From NCBI GenBank assembly GCA_963678675.1, contig OY783200.1, positions 11,271,431 to 11,335,430 on the forward strand: a DNA stretch of 64,000 bases. The letters are read 5' to 3'. Source of the DNA: Xiphydria camelus. Lineage: Eukaryota > Arthropoda > Insecta > Hymenoptera > Xiphydriidae. Positions 44,020 to 58,522 of the stretch are shown here, piece after piece (the first letter of the stretch is position 1; every line of letters starts with the position of its first letter). The notes under the pieces were generated by a model that did no database searches, was not told the DNA's origin, and was given only the letters and a program-made list of their open reading frames with translations. The position numbers and the translations under genes were made by a program.

Positions 44020-45242
44020 ATGGATTTCTCGACATTACCACTCACGGCACTCTCTATACAGACCCCCCACCCCCCCCAAAGATGTGATCGCGACACTGTT
44101 AAACCCTAAAAAGTGCATCCCAACAGACAGTGGCCTACCAAGGTAAAGAATTACACCAACATTGCAATTCTTCATATTTCACATTCAACGTTTGTCATTT
44201 CATCTATTTTTTATTAACAATTGTACGCTAAAAATCGTATAGGGATTGGAGGGGACTCATACATTTAACAGGCATAAAAGGAGAAACGATGCCTTCCCTT
44301 GCTTCAAAACCAAATCCTTGCAATTGCATAATAGAGAGTATGCAGAAGAAATAGAAAAATTTTTGTGTGAAAGATCTGCTCGATATGTTGGAGAAATTAG
44401 GTAGGGGAGACATCCTTGAGGACACAGAAACTTTGATAGGTACGCGATACAAGAATTTCCCTTTGATCCTCTTATTTATCAATTATTAAAGTTTATTTAG
44501 AGCGATTATTGATATTTTTCCCTGGCTTTTTCCATATTGTAGTAAAAGATGCCGAGAAATTCACAACATTTCTGGAAATATGTCAAACACCAGCTTTGGA
44601 AAGTGGAGACAATGACAATGAGAATTTGACCATCGGTGAGTTACTGTTGCCTAAATGTATTTTTAAATAATTGTTCAGTGCGTTATGTTCCCCTTAACAA
44701 ATTTCAGACGACGTTCAAAGATCGTTACAAGGATTAAAAAACCGCATTACGACGCTTTCCTTTTATACGCAGACGAGGATAAAGATTTTGCGAAGGAGAT
44801 TATAGAAAATCTAGAGAATAAGTATAAGAAGAAGGTAATTGTCGCGATTTTTATTTTACTCTCGTGGCCACATAAGAAATGTATAGGATTATTAAATTAT
44901 TGCCTTTTTTTTTAGCTTTGCTTGAAGGATCGAGATTTGATCGGAGGTACATTCGAACACGATGCGGTCATGCGATTAATATCGGACCGCTGCAACCGAA
45001 TAATTGTAGTAGTATCGCCGAATTTTTTGAATTGTTCGGCAAATAAATTCTTCTTAAATTACGCTCAAGCCTCAGGAATTGGTAAATTGAAATTCACAAT
45101 ATATTTATCGCATGCAGATTTAGTAATAAAAGAAATACACCACCACCTGTTCAAAATCTGTTACAGATACCCGGAGAAGAAAAGTAATACCGTGCTTGTG
45201 TACAAAAGGTGTCAAATTCCGCGGGAATTATGCGACGCGTAA
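44020..45242 (+). pseudogene. Myd88: MyD88-like gene, unit 2 (class B)
   Basis: Same exon layout as unit 1. Exon 1 has an eight-C tract instead of seven, shifting the frame to an early stop, and exon 2 has AAATAG for AAAGAG, an amber codon within the death domain. TIR box keeps AQASGI. Null for a full protein unless started internally. Confidence 0.85.
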
Positions 45243-45631
45243 TTAAACGAACGCGCGTGTCGAGCAAGAGACACTTTACCGCCATTTTGCAGATGGCACT
45301 TCGAGCGTGCGACGCGCATGCGCAGTCCTCGTAAAGGAGTGCATCGCTCCGAGTCACGAGTACATCACGAACATCGCCTGAAGTGTAGTAAGGTTGTTTT
45401 GAGTTGCATATGGTAAAATTTCATCACGCGAAACGGGCAAGGTTATTATTCGTACGATTACTTTATTAAATTAAAAAATTAAGCGGGAGAAAATAACTAA
45501 ATATTAAACTGCTAATTCGAAAAAGAATGTGTCTCCATATCGTATAAAAAGTGTTTGGAGGTTAAATGCAAACGAAACGTCACTTAAATTTTTCGGAGTA
45601 ATAATTATAGATCAAAAGTAAATCATTTCAG

Positions 45632-46854
45632 ATGGATTTCTCGACATTACCACTCACGGCACTCTCTATACAGACCCCCCACCCCCCCCAAAGATGTGAT
45701 CGCGACACTGTTAAACCCTAAAAAGTGCATCCCAACAGACAGTGGCCTACCAAGGTAAAGAATTACACCAACATTGCAATTCTTCATATTTCACATTCAA
45801 CGTTTGTCATTTCATCTATTTTTTATTAACAATTGTACGCTAAAAATCGTATAGGGATTGGAGGGGACTCGTACATTTAACAGGCATAAAAGGAGAAACG
45901 ATGCCTTCCCTTGCTTCAAAACCAAATCCTTGCAATTGCATAATAGAGAGTATGCAGAAGAAATAGAAAAATTTTTGTGTGAAAGATCTGCTCGATATGT
46001 TGGAGAAATTAGGTAGGGGAGACATCCTTGAGGACACAGAAACTTTGATAGGTACGCGATACAAGAATTTCCCTTTGATCCTCTTATTTATCAATTATTA
46101 AAGTTTATTTAGAGCGATTATTGATATTTTTCCCTGGCTTTTTCCATATTGTAGTAAAAGATGCCGAGAAATTCACAACATTTCTGGAAATATGTCAAAC
46201 ACCAGCTTTGGAAAGTGGAGACAATGACAATGAGAATTTGACCATCGGTGAGTTACTGTTGCCTAAATGTATTTTTAAATAATTGTTCAGTGCGTTATGT
46301 TCCCCTTAACAAATTTCAGACGACGTTCAAAGATCGTTACAAGGATTAAAAAACCGCATTACGACGCTTTCCTTTTATACGCAGACGAGGATAAAGATTT
46401 TGCGAAGGAGATTATAGAAAATCTAGAGAATAAGTATAAGAAGAAGGTAATTGTCGCGATTTTTATTTTACTCTCGTGGCCACATAAGAAATGTATAGGA
46501 TTATTAAATTATTGCCTGTTTTTTTAGCTTTGCTTGAAGGATCGAGATTTGATCGGAGGTACATTCGAACACGATGCGGTCATGCGATTAATATCGGACC
46601 GCTGCAACCGAATAATTGTAGTAGTATCGCCGAATTTTTTGAATTGTTCGACAAATAAATTCTTCTTAAATTACGCTCAAGCCTTAGGAATTGGTAAATT
46701 GAAATTCACAATATATTTATCGCATGCAGATTTAGTAATAAAAGAAATACACCACCACCTGTTCAAAATCTGTTACAGATACCCGGAGAAGAAAAGTAAT
46801 ACCGTGCTTGTGTACAAAAGGTGTCAAATTCCGCGGGAATTATGCGACGCGTAA
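45632..46854 (+). pseudogene. Myd88: MyD88-like gene, unit 3 (class B)
   Basis: Eight-C tract in exon 1 and amber codon in exon 2. TIR variant CSTNKF; intron 4 ends CCTGTTTTTTTAG. Downstream variant GACCATCGCC. Closest match is unit 9, exactly 9,668 bp away. Confidence 0.85.
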
Positions 46855-47243
46855 TTAAACGAACGCGCGTGTCGAGCAAGAGACACTTTACCGCCATTTT
46901 GCAGATGGCACTTCGAGCGTGCGACGCGCATGCGCAGTCCTCGTAAAGGAGTGCATCGCTCCGAGTCACGAGTACATCACGACCATCGCCTGAAGTGTAG
47001 TAAGGTTGTTTTGAGTTGCATATGGTAAAATTTCATCACGCGAAACGGGCAAGGTTATTATTCGTACGATTACTTTATTAAATTAAAAAATTAAGCGGGA
47101 GAAAATAACTAAATATTAAACTGCTAATTCGAAAAAGAATGTGTCTCCATATCGTATAAAAAGTGTTTGGAGGTTAAATGCAAACGAAACGTCACTTAAA
47201 TTTTTCGGAGTAACAATTATAGATCAAAAGTAAATCATTTCAG

Positions 47244-48465
47244 ATGGATTTCTCGACATTACCACTCACGGCACTCTCTATACAGACCCCCCACCCCCCC
47301 AAATATGTGATCGCGACACTGTTAAACCCTAAAAAGTGCATCCCAACAGACAGTGGCCTACCAAGGTAAAGAATTACACCAACATTGCAATTCTTCATAT
47401 TTCACATTCAACGTTTGTCATTTCATCTATTTTTTATTAACAATTGTACGCTAAAAATCGTATAGGGATTGGAGGGGACTCGTACATTTAACAGGCATAA
47501 AAGGAGAAACGATGCCTTCCCTTGCTTCAAAACCAAATCCTTGCAATTGCATAATAGAGAGTATGCAGAAGAAAGAGAAAAATTTTTGTGTGAAAGATCT
47601 GCTCGATATGTTGGAGAAATTAGGTAGGGGAGACATCCTTGAGGACACAGAAACTTTGATAGGTACGCGATACAAGAATTTCCCTTTGATCCTCTTATTT
47701 ATCAATTATTAAAGTTTATTTAGAGCGATTATTGATATTTTTCCCTGGCTTTTTCCATATTGTAGTAAAAGATGCCGAGAAATTCACAACATTTCTGGAA
47801 ATATGTCAAACACCAGCTTTGGAAAGTGGAGACAATGACAATGAGAATTTGACCATCGGTGAGTTACTGTTGCCTAAATGTATTTTTAAATAATTGTTCA
47901 GTGCGTTATGTTCCCCTTAACAAATTTCAGACGACGTTCAAAGATCGTTACAAGGATTAAAAAACCGCATTACGACGCTTTCCTTTTATACGCAGACGAG
48001 GATAAAGATTTTGCGAAGGAGATTATAGAAAATCTAGAGAATAAGTATAAGAAGAAGGTAATTGTCGCGATTTTTATTTTACTCTCGTGGCCACATAAGA
48101 AATGTATAGGATTATTAAATTATTGCCTTTTTTTTTAGCTTTGCTTGAAGGATCGAGATTTGATCGGAGGTACATTCGAACACGATGCGGTCATGCGATT
48201 AATATCGGACCGCTGCAACCGAATAATTGTAGTAGTATCGCCGAATTTTTTGAATTGTTCGGCAAATAAATTCTTCTTAAATTACGCTCAAGCCTTAGGA
48301 ATTGGTAAATTGAAATTCACAATATATTTATCGCATGCAGATTTAGTAATAAAAGAAATACACCACCACCTGTTCAAAATCTGTTACAGATACCCGGAGA
48401 AGAAAAGTAATACCGTGCTTGTGTACAAAAGGTGTCAAATTCCGCGGGAATTATGCGACGCGTAA
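47244..48465 (+). pseudogene. Myd88: MyD88-like gene, unit 4 (class A, death domain open)
   Basis: Seven-C tract and GAG codon keep exons 1-3 open. Class marks are TAACAATT in the leader and AAATATG (KYV in place of KDV). The A-run offset before the TIR domain remains. Matches unit 10 at 9,668 bp. Confidence 0.85.
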
Positions 48466-48854
48466 TTAAACGAACGCGCGTGTCGAGCAAGAGACACTTT
48501 ACCGCCATTTTGCAGATGGCACTTCGAGCGTGCGACGCGCATGCGCAGTCCTCGTAAAGGAGTGCATCGCTCCGAGTCACGAGTACATCACGAACATCGC
48601 CTGAAGTGTAGTAAGGTTGTTTTGAGTTGCATATGGTAAAATTTCATCACGCGAAACGGGCAAGGTTATTATTCGTACGATTACTTTATTAAATTAAAAA
48701 ATTAAGCGGGAGAAAATAACTAAATATTAAACTGCTAATTCGAAAAAGAATGTGTCTCCATATCGTATAAAAAGTGTTTGGAGGTTAAATGCAAACGAAA
48801 CGTCACTTAAATTTTTCGGAGTAATAATTATAGATCAAAAGTAAATCATTTCAG

Positions 48855-50077
48855 ATGGATTTCTCGACATTACCACTCACGGCACTCTCTATACAGACCC
48901 CCCACCCCCCCCAAAGATGTGATCGCGACACTGTTAAACCCTAAAAAGTGCATCCCAACAGACAGTGGCCTACCAAGGTAAAGAATTACACCAACATTGC
49001 AATTCTTCATATTTCACATTCAACGTTTGTCATTTCATCTATTTTTTATTAACAATTGTACGCTAAAAATCGTATAGGGATTGGAGGGGACTCATACATT
49101 TAACAGGCATAAAAGGAGAAACGATGCCTTCCCTTGCTTCAAAACCAAATCCTTGCAATTGCATAATAGAGAGTATGCAGAAGAAATAGAAAAATTTTTG
49201 TGTGAAAGATCTGCTCGATATGTTGGAGAAATTAGGTAGGGGAGACATCCTTGAGGACACAGAAACTTTGATAGGTACGCGATACAAGAATTTCCCTTTG
49301 ATCCTCTTATTTATCAATTATTAAAGTTTATTTAGAGCGATTATTGATATTTTTCCCTGGCTTTTTCCATATTGTAGTAAAAGATGCCGAGAAATTCACA
49401 ACATTTCTGGAAATATGTCAAACACCAGCTTTGGAAAGTGGAGACAATGACAATGAGAATTTGACCATCGGTGAGTTACTGTTGCCTAAATGTATTTTTA
49501 AATAATTGTTCAGTGCGTTATGTTCCCCTTAACAAATTTCAGACGACGTTCAAAGATCGTTACAAGGATTAAAAAACCGCATTACGACGCTTTCCTTTTA
49601 TACGCAGACGAGGATAAAGATTTTGCGAAGGAGATTATAGAAAATCTAGAGAATAAGTATAAGAAGAAGGTAATTGTCGCGATTTTTATTTTACTCTCGT
49701 GGCCACATAAGAAATGTATAGGATTATTAAATTATTGCCTGTTTTTTTAGCTTTGCTTGAAGGATTGAGATTTGATCGGAGGTACATTCGAACACGATGC
49801 GGTCATGCGATTAATATCGGACCGCTGCAACCGAATAATTGTAGTAGTATCGCCGAATTTTTTGAATTGTTCGACAAATAAATTCTTCTTAAATTACGCT
49901 CAAGCCTTAGGAATTGGTAAATTGAAATTCACAATATATTTATCGCATGCAGATTTAGTAATAAAAGAAATACACCACCACCTGTTCAAAATCTGTTACA
50001 GATACCCGGAGAAGAAAAGTAATACCGTGCTTGTATACAAAAGGTGTCAAATTCCGCGGGAATTATGCGACGCGTAA
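48855..50077 (+). pseudogene. Myd88: MyD88-like gene, unit 5 (class B, extra TIR stop)
   Basis: Eight-C tract and amber codon as in other class B units, plus TGA for CGA at 49766-49768 in exon 5, which stops the TIR frame as well. Carries GTATAC for GTGTAC in exon 6, shared only with unit 11. Confidence 0.85.
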
Positions 50078-50466
50078 TTAAACGAACGCGCGTGTCGAGC
50101 AAGAGACACTTTACCGCCATTTTGCAGATGGCACTTCGAGCGTGCGACGCGCATGCGCAGTCCTCGTAAAGGAGTGCATCGCTCCGAGTCACGAGTACAT
50201 CACGACCATCGCCTGAAGTGTAGTAAGGTTGTTTTGAGTTGCATATGGTAAAATTTCATCACGCGAAACGGGCAAGGTTATTATTCGTACGATTACTTTA
50301 TTAAATTAAAAAATTAAGCGGGAGAAAATAACTAAATATTAAACTGCTAATTCGAAAAAGAATGTGTCTCCATATCGTATAAAAAGTGTTTGGAGGTTAA
50401 ATGCAAACGAAACGTCACTTAAATTTTTCGGAGTAACAATTATAGATCAAAAGTAAATCATTTCAG

Positions 50467-51688
50467 ATGGATTTCTCGACATTACCACTCACGGCACTCT
50501 CTATACAGACCCCCCACCCCCCCAAATATGTGATCGCGACACTGTTAAACCCTAAAAAGTGCATCCCAACAGACAGTGGCCTACCAAGGTAAAGAATTAC
50601 ACCAACATTGCAATTCTTCATATTTCACATTCAACGTTTGTCATTTCATCTATTTTTTATTAACAATTGTACGCTAAAAATCGTATAGGGATTGGAGGGG
50701 ACTCGTACATTTAACAGGCATAAAAGGAGAAACGATGCCTTCCCTTGCTTCAAAACCAAATCCTTGCAATTGCATAATAGAGAGTATGCAGAAGAAAGAG
50801 AAAAATTTTTGTGTGAAAGATCTGCTCGATATGTTGGAGAAATTAGGTAGGGGAGACATCCTTGAGGACACAGAATCTTTGATAGGTACGCGATACAAGA
50901 ATTTCCCTTTGATCCTCTTATTTATCAATTATTAAAGTTTATTTAGAGCGATTATTGATATTTTTCCCTGGCTTTTTCCATATTGTAGTAAAAGATGCCG
51001 AGAAATTCACAACATTTCTGGAAATATGTCAAACACCAGCTTTGGAAAGTGGAGACAATGACAATGAGAATTTGACCATCGGTGAGTTACTGTTGCCTAA
51101 ATGTATTTTTAAATAATTGTTCAGTGCGTTATGTTCCCCTTAACAAATTTCAGACGACGTTCAAAGATCGTTACAAGGATTAAAAAACCGCATTACGACG
51201 CTTTCCTTTTATACGCAGACGAGGATAAAGATTTTGCGAAGGAGATTATAGAAAATCTAGAGAATAAGTATAAGAAGAAGGTAATTGTCGCGATTTTTAT
51301 TTTACTCTCGTGGCCACATAAGAAATGTATAGGATTATTAAATTATTGCCTTTTTTTTTAGCTTTGCTTGAAGGATCGAGATTTGATCGGAGGTACATTC
51401 GAACACGATGCGGTCATGCGATTAATATCGGACCGCTGCAACCGAATAATTGTAGTAGTATCGCCGAATTTTTTGAATTGTTCGGCAAATAAATTCTTCT
51501 TAAATTACGCTCAAGCCTTAGGAATTGGTAAATTGAAATTCACAATATATTTATCGCATGCAGATTTAGTAATAAAAGAAATACACCACCACCTGTTCAA
51601 AATCTGTTACAGATACCCGGAGAAGAAAAGTAATACCGTGCTTGTGTACAAAAGGTGTCAAATTCCGCGGGAATTATGCGACGCGTAA
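50467..51688 (+). pseudogene. Myd88: MyD88-like gene, unit 6 (class A, death domain open)
   Basis: Seven-C tract and GAG codon. The last codons of exon 2 read GAATCT (ESL) instead of GAAACT (ETL), shared only with unit 12. A-run offset before the TIR domain remains. Confidence 0.85.
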
Positions 51689-52075
51689 TTAAACGAACGC
51701 GCGTGTCGAGCAAGAGACACTTTACCGCCATTTTGCAGATGGCACTTCGAGCGTGCGACGCGCATGCGCAGTCCTCGTAAAGGAGTGCATCGCTCCGAGT
51801 CACGAGTACATCACGAACATCGCCTGAAGTGTAGTAAGGTTGTTTTGAGTTGCATATGGTAAAATTTCATCACGCGAAACGGGCAAGGTTATTATTCGTA
51901 CGATTACTTTATTAAATTAAAAAATTAAGCGGGAGAAAATAACTAAATATTAAACTGCTAATTCGAAAAAGAATGTGTCTCCATATCGTATAAAGTGTTT
52001 GGAGGTTAAATGCAAACGAAACGTCACTTAAATTTTTCGGAGTAATAATTATAGATCAAAAGTAAATCATTTCAG

Positions 52076-53298
52076 ATGGATTTCTCGACATTACCACTCA
52101 CGGCACTCTCTATACAGACCCCCCACCCCCCCCAAAGATGTGATCGCGACACTGTTAAACCCTAAAAAGTGCATCCCAACAGACAGTGGCCTACCAAGGT
52201 AAAGAATTACACCAACATTGCAATTCTTCATATTTCACATTCAACGTTTGTCATTTCATCTATTTTTTATTAACAATTGTACGCTAAAAATCGTATAGGG
52301 ATTGGAGGGGACTCGTACATTTAACAGGCATAAAAGGAGAAACGATGCCTTCCCTTGCTTCAAAACCAAATCCTTGCAATTGCATAATAGAGAGTATGCA
52401 GAAGAAATAGAAAAATTTTTGTGTGAAAGATCTGCTCGATATGTTGGAGAAATTAGGTAGGGGAGACATCCTTGAGGACACAGAAACTTTGATAGGTACG
52501 CGATACAAGAATTTCCCTTTGATCCTCTTATTTATCAATTATTAAAGTTTATTTAGAGCGATTATTGATATTTTTCCCTGGCTTTTTCCATATTGTAGTA
52601 AAAGATGCCGAGAAATTCACAACATTTCTGGAAATATGTCAAACACCAGCTTTGGAAAGTGGAGACAATGACAATGAGAATTTGACCATCGGTGAGTTAC
52701 TGTTGCCTAAATGTATTTTTAAATAATTGTTCAGTGCGTTATGTTCCCCTTAACAAATTTCAGACGACGTTCAAAGATCGTTACAAGGATTAAAAAACCG
52801 CATTACGACGCTTTCCTTTTATACGCAGACGAGGATAAAGATTTTGCGAAGGAGATTATAGAAAATCTAGAGAATAAGTATAAGAAGAAGGTAATTGTCG
52901 CGATTTTTATTTTACTCTCGTGGCCACATAAGAAATGTATAGGATTATTAAATTATTGCCTTTTTTTTTAGCTTTGCTTGAAGGATCGAGATTTGATCGG
53001 AGGTACATTCGAACACGATGCGGTCATGCGATTAATATCGAACCGCTGCAACCGAATAATTGTAGTAGTATCGCCGAATTTTTTGAATTGTTCGGCAAAT
53101 AAATTCTTCTTAAATTACGCTCAAGCCTCAGGAATTGGTAAATTGAAATTCACAATATATTTATCGCATGCAGATTTAGTAATAAAAGAAATACACCACC
53201 ACCTGTTCAAAATCTGTTACAGATACCCGGAGAAGAAAAGTAATACCGTGCTTGTGTACAAAAGGTGTCAAATTCCGCGGGAATTATGCGACGCGTAA
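52076..53298 (+). pseudogene. Myd88: MyD88-like gene, unit 7 (class B)
   Basis: Eight-C tract and amber codon. TIR variant SNRCN and AQASGI. The leader has a 2-bp deletion (CGTATAAAGTG), shared with unit 14. Confidence 0.85.
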
Positions 53299-53687
53299 TT
53301 AAACGAACGCGCGTGTCGAGCAAGAGACACTTTACCGCCATTTTGCAGATGGCACTTCGAGCGTGCGACGCGCATGCGCAGTCCTCGTAAAGGAGTGCAT
53401 CGCTCCGAGTCACGAGTACATCACGAACATCGCCTGAAGTGTAGTAAGGTTGTTTTGAGTTGCATATGGTAAAATTTCATCACGCGAAACGGGCAAGGTT
53501 ATTATTCGTACGATTACTTTATTAAATCAAAAAATTAAGCGGGAGAAAATAACTAAATATTAAACTGCTAATTCGAAAAAGAATGTGTCTCCATATCGTA
53601 TAAAAAGTGTTTGGAGGTTAAATGCAAACGAAACGTCACTTAAATTTTTCGGAGTAATAATTATAGATCAAAAGTAAATCATTTCAG

Positions 53688-54910
53688 ATGGATTTCTCGA
53701 CATTACCACTCACGGCACTCTCTATACAGACCCCCCACCCCCCCCAAAGATGTGATCGCGACACTGTTAAACCCTAAAAAGTGCATCCCAACAGACAGTG
53801 GCCTACCAAGGTAAAGAATTACACCAACATTGCAATTCTTCATATTTCACATTCAACGTTTGTCATTTCATCTATTTTTTATTAACAATTGTACGCTAAA
53901 AATCGTATAGGGATTGGAGGGGACTCGTACATTTAACAGGCATAAAAGGAGAAACGATGCCTTCCCTTGCTTCAAAACCAAATCCTTGCAATTGCATAAT
54001 AGAGAGTATGCAGAAGAAATAGAAAAATTTTTGTGTGAAAGATCTGCTCGATATGTTGGAGAAATTAGGTAGGGGAGACATCCTTGAGGACACAGAAACT
54101 TTGATAGGTACGCGATACAAGAATTTCCCTTTGATCCTCTTATTTATCAATTATTAAAGTTTATTTAGAGCGATTATTGATATTTTTCCCTGGCTTTTTC
54201 CATATTGTAGTAAAAGATGCCGAGAAATTCACAACATTTCTGGAAATATGTCAAACACCAGCTTTGGAAAGTGGAGACAATGACAATGAGAATTTGACCA
54301 TCGGTGAGTTACTGTTGCCTAAATGTATTTTTAAATAATTGTTCAGTGCGTTATGTTCCCCTTAACAAATTTCAGACGACGTTCAAAGATCGTTACAAGG
54401 ATTAAAAAACCGCATTACGACGCTTTCCTTTTATACGCAGACGAGGATAAAGATTTTGCGAAGGAGATTATAGAAAATCTAGAGAATAAGTATAAGAAGA
54501 AGGTAATTGTCGCGATTTTTATTTTACTCTCGTGGCCACATAAGAAATGTATAGGATTATTAAATTATTGCCTTTTTTTTTAGCTTTGCTTGAAGGATCG
54601 AGATTTGATCGGAGGTACATTCGAACACGATGCGGTCATGCGATTAATATCGAACCGCTGCAACCGAATAATTGTAGTAGTATCGCCGAATTTTTTGAAT
54701 TGTTCGGCAAATAAATTCTTCTTAAATTACGCTCAAGCCTCAGGAATTGGTAAATTGAAATTCACAATATATTTATCGCATGCAGATTTAGTAATAAAAG
54801 AAATACACCACCACCTGTTCAAAATCTGTTACAGATACCCGGAGAAGAAAAGTAATACCGTGCTTGTGTACAAAAGGTGTCAAATTCCGCGGGAATTATG
54901 CGACGCGTAA
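53688..54910 (+). pseudogene. Myd88: MyD88-like gene, unit 8 (class B)
   Basis: Eight-C tract and amber codon. Shares SNRCN and AQASGI with unit 7, so the two are recent neighbours; lacks the 2-bp leader deletion. Confidence 0.85.
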
Positions 54911-55299
54911 TTAAACGAACGCGCGTGTCGAGCAAGAGACACTTTACCGCCATTTTGCAGATGGCACTTCGAGCGTGCGACGCGCATGCGCAGTCCTCGT
55001 AAAGGAGTGCATCGCTCCGAGTCACGAGTACATCACGAACATCGCCTGAAGTGTAGTAAGGTTGTTTTGAGTTGCATATGGTAAAATTTCATCACGCGAA
55101 ACGGGCAAGGTTATTATTCGTACGATTACTTTATTAAATTAAAAAATTAAGCGGGAGAAAATAACTAAATATTAAACTGCTAATTCGAAAAAGAATGTGT
55201 CTCCATATCGTATAAAAAGTGTTTGGAGGTTAAATGCAAACGAAACGTCACTTAAATTTTTCGGAGTAATAATTATAGATCAAAAGTAAATCATTTCAG

Positions 55300-56522
55300 A
55301 TGGATTTCTCGACATTACCACTCACGGCACTCTCTATACAGACCCCCCACCCCCCCCAAAGATGTGATCGCGACACTGTTAAACCCTAAAAAGTGCATCC
55401 CAACAGACAGTGGCCTACCAAGGTAAAGAATTACACCAACATTGCAATTCTTCATATTTCACATTCAACGTTTGTCATTTCATCTATTTTTTATTAACAA
55501 TTGTACGCTAAAAATCGTATAGGGATTGGAGGGGACTCGTACATTTAACAGGCATAAAAGGAGAAACGATGCCTTCCCTTGCTTCAAAACCAAATCCTTG
55601 CAATTGCATAATAGAGAGTATGCAGAAGAAATAGAAAAATTTTTGTGTGAAAGATCTGCTCGATATGTTGGAGAAATTAGGTAGGGGAGACATCCTTGAG
55701 GACACAGAAACTTTGATAGGTACGCGATACAAGAATTTCCCTTTGATCCTCTTATTTATCAATTATTAAAGTTTATTTAGAGCGATTATTGATATTTTTC
55801 CCTGGCTTTTTCCATATTGTAGTAAAAGATGCCGAGAAATTCACAACATTTCTGGAAATATGTCAAACACCAGCTTTGGAAAGTGGAGACAATGACAATG
55901 AGAATTTGACCATCGGTGAGTTACTGTTGCCTAAATGTATTTTTAAATAATTGTTCAGTGCGTTATGTTCCCCTTAACAAATTTCAGACGACGTTCAAAG
56001 ATCGTTACAAGGATTAAAAAACCGCATTACGACGCTTTCCTTTTATACGCAGACGAGGATAAAGATTTTGCGAAGGAGATTATAGAAAATCTAGAGAATA
56101 AGTATAAGAAGAAGGTAATTGTCGCGATTTTTATTTTACTCTCGTGGCCACATAAGAAATGTATAGGATTATTAAATTATTGCCTGTTTTTTTAGCTTTG
56201 CTTGAAGGATCGAGATTTGATCGGAGGTACATTCGAACACGATGCGGTCATGCGATTAATATCGGACCGCTGCAACCGAATAATTGTAGTAGTATCGCCG
56301 AATTTTTTGAATTGTTCGACAAATAAATTCTTCTTAAATTACGCTCAAGACTTAGGAATTGGTAAATTGAAATTCACAATATATTTATCGCATGCAGATT
56401 TAGTAATAAAAGAAATACACCACCACCTGTTCAAAATCTGTTACAGATACCCGGAGAAGAAAAGTAATACCGTGCTTGTGTACAAAAGGTGTCAAATTCC
56501 GCGGGAATTATGCGACGCGTAA
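55300..56522 (+). pseudogene. Myd88: MyD88-like gene, unit 9 (class B)
   Basis: Eight-C tract and amber codon. CSTNKF and GACCATCGCC as in unit 3; private change AQDLGI for AQALGI. Confidence 0.85.
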
Positions 56523-56911
56523 TTAAACGAACGCGCGTGTCGAGCAAGAGACACTTTACCGCCATTTTGCAGATGGCACTTCGAGCGTGCGACGCGCATG
56601 CGCAGTCCTCGTAAAGGAGTGCATCGCTCCGAGTCACGAGTACATCACGACCATCGCCTGAAGTGTAGTAAGGTTGTTTTGAGTTGCATATGGTAAAATT
56701 TCATCACGCGAAACGGGCAAGGTTATTATTCGTACGATTACTTTATTAAATTAAAAAATTAAGCGGGAGAAAATAACTAAATATTAAACTGCTAATTCGA
56801 AAAAGAATGTGTCTCCATATCGTATAAAAAGTGTTTGGAGGTTAAATGCAAACGAAACGTCACTTAAATTTTTCGGAGTAACAATTATAGATCAAAAGTA
56901 AATCATTTCAG

Positions 56912-58133
56912 ATGGATTTCTCGACATTACCACTCACGGCACTCTCTATACAGACCCCCCACCCCCCCAAATATGTGATCGCGACACTGTTAAACCCTAA
57001 AAAGTGCATCCCAACAGACAGTGGCCTACCAAGGTAAAGAATTACACCAACATTGCAATTCTTCATATTTCACATTCAACGTTTGTCATTTCATCTATTT
57101 TTTATTAACAATTGTACGCTAAAAATCGTATAGGGATTGGAGGGGACTCGTACATTTAACAGGCATAAAAGGAGAAACGATGCCTTCCCTTGCTTCAAAA
57201 CCAAATCCTTGCAATTGCATAATAGAGAGTATGCAGAAGAAAGAGAAAAATTTTTGTGTGAAAGATCTGCTCGATATGTTGGAGAAATTAGGTAGGGGAG
57301 ACATCCTTGAGGACACAGAAACTTTGATAGGTACGCGATACAAGAATTTCCCTTTGATCCTCTTATTTATCAATTATTAAAGTTTATTTAGAGCGATTAT
57401 TGATATTTTTCCCTGGCTTTTTCCATATTGTAGTAAAAGATGCCGAGAAATTCACAACATTTCTGGAAATATGTCAAACACCAGCTTTGGAAAGTGGAGA
57501 CAATGACAATGAGAATTTGACCATCGGTGAGTTACTGTTGCCTAAATGTATTTTTAAATAATTGTTCAGTGCGTTATGTTCCCCTTAACAAATTTCAGAC
57601 GACGTTCAAAGATCGTTACAAGGATTAAAAAACCGCATTACGACGCTTTCCTTTTATACGCAGACGAGGATAAAGATTTTGCGAAGGAGATTATAGAAAA
57701 TCTAGAGAATAAGTATAAGAAGAAGGTAATTGTCGCGATTTTTATTTTACTCTCGTGGCCACATAAGAAATGTATAGGATTATTAAATTATTGCCTTTTT
57801 TTTTAGCTTTGCTTGAAGGATCGAGATTTGATCGGAGGTACATTCGAACACGATGCGGTCATGCGATTAATATCGGACCGCTGCAACCGAATAATTGTAG
57901 TAGTATCGCCGAATTTTTTGAATTGTTCGGCAAATAAATTCTTCTTAAATTACGCTCAAGCCTTAGGAATTGGTAAATTGAAATTCACAATATATTTATC
58001 GCATGCAGATTTAGTAATAAAAGAAATACACCACCACCTGTTCAAAATCTGTTACAGATACCCGGAGAAGAAAAGTAATACCGTGCTTGTGTACAAAAGG
58101 TGTCAAATTCCGCGGGAATTATGCGACGCGTAA
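56912..58133 (+). pseudogene. Myd88: MyD88-like gene, unit 10 (class A, death domain open)
   Basis: Seven-C tract, GAG codon, KYV and TAACAATT marks; counterpart of unit 4. Exons 1-3 open, A-run offset before the TIR domain. Confidence 0.85.
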
Positions 58134-58522
58134 TTAAACGAACGCGCGTGTCGAGCAAGAGACACTTTACCGCCATTTTGCAGATGGCACTTCGAGCGTG
58201 CGACGCGCATGCGCAGTCCTCGTAAAGGAGTGCATCGCTCCGAGTCACGAGTACATCACGAACATCGCCTGAAGTGTAGTAAGGTTGTTTTGAGTTGCAT
58301 ATGGTAAAATTTCATCACGCGAAACGGGCAAGGTTATTATTCGTACGATTACTTTATTAAATTAAAAAATTAAGCGGGAGAAAATAACTAAATATTAAAC
58401 TGCTAATTCGAAAAAGAATGTGTCTCCATATCGTATAAAAAGTGTTTGGAGGTTAAATGCAAACGAAACATCACTTAAATTTTTCGGAGTAATAATTATA
58501 GATCAAAAGTAAATCATTTCAG

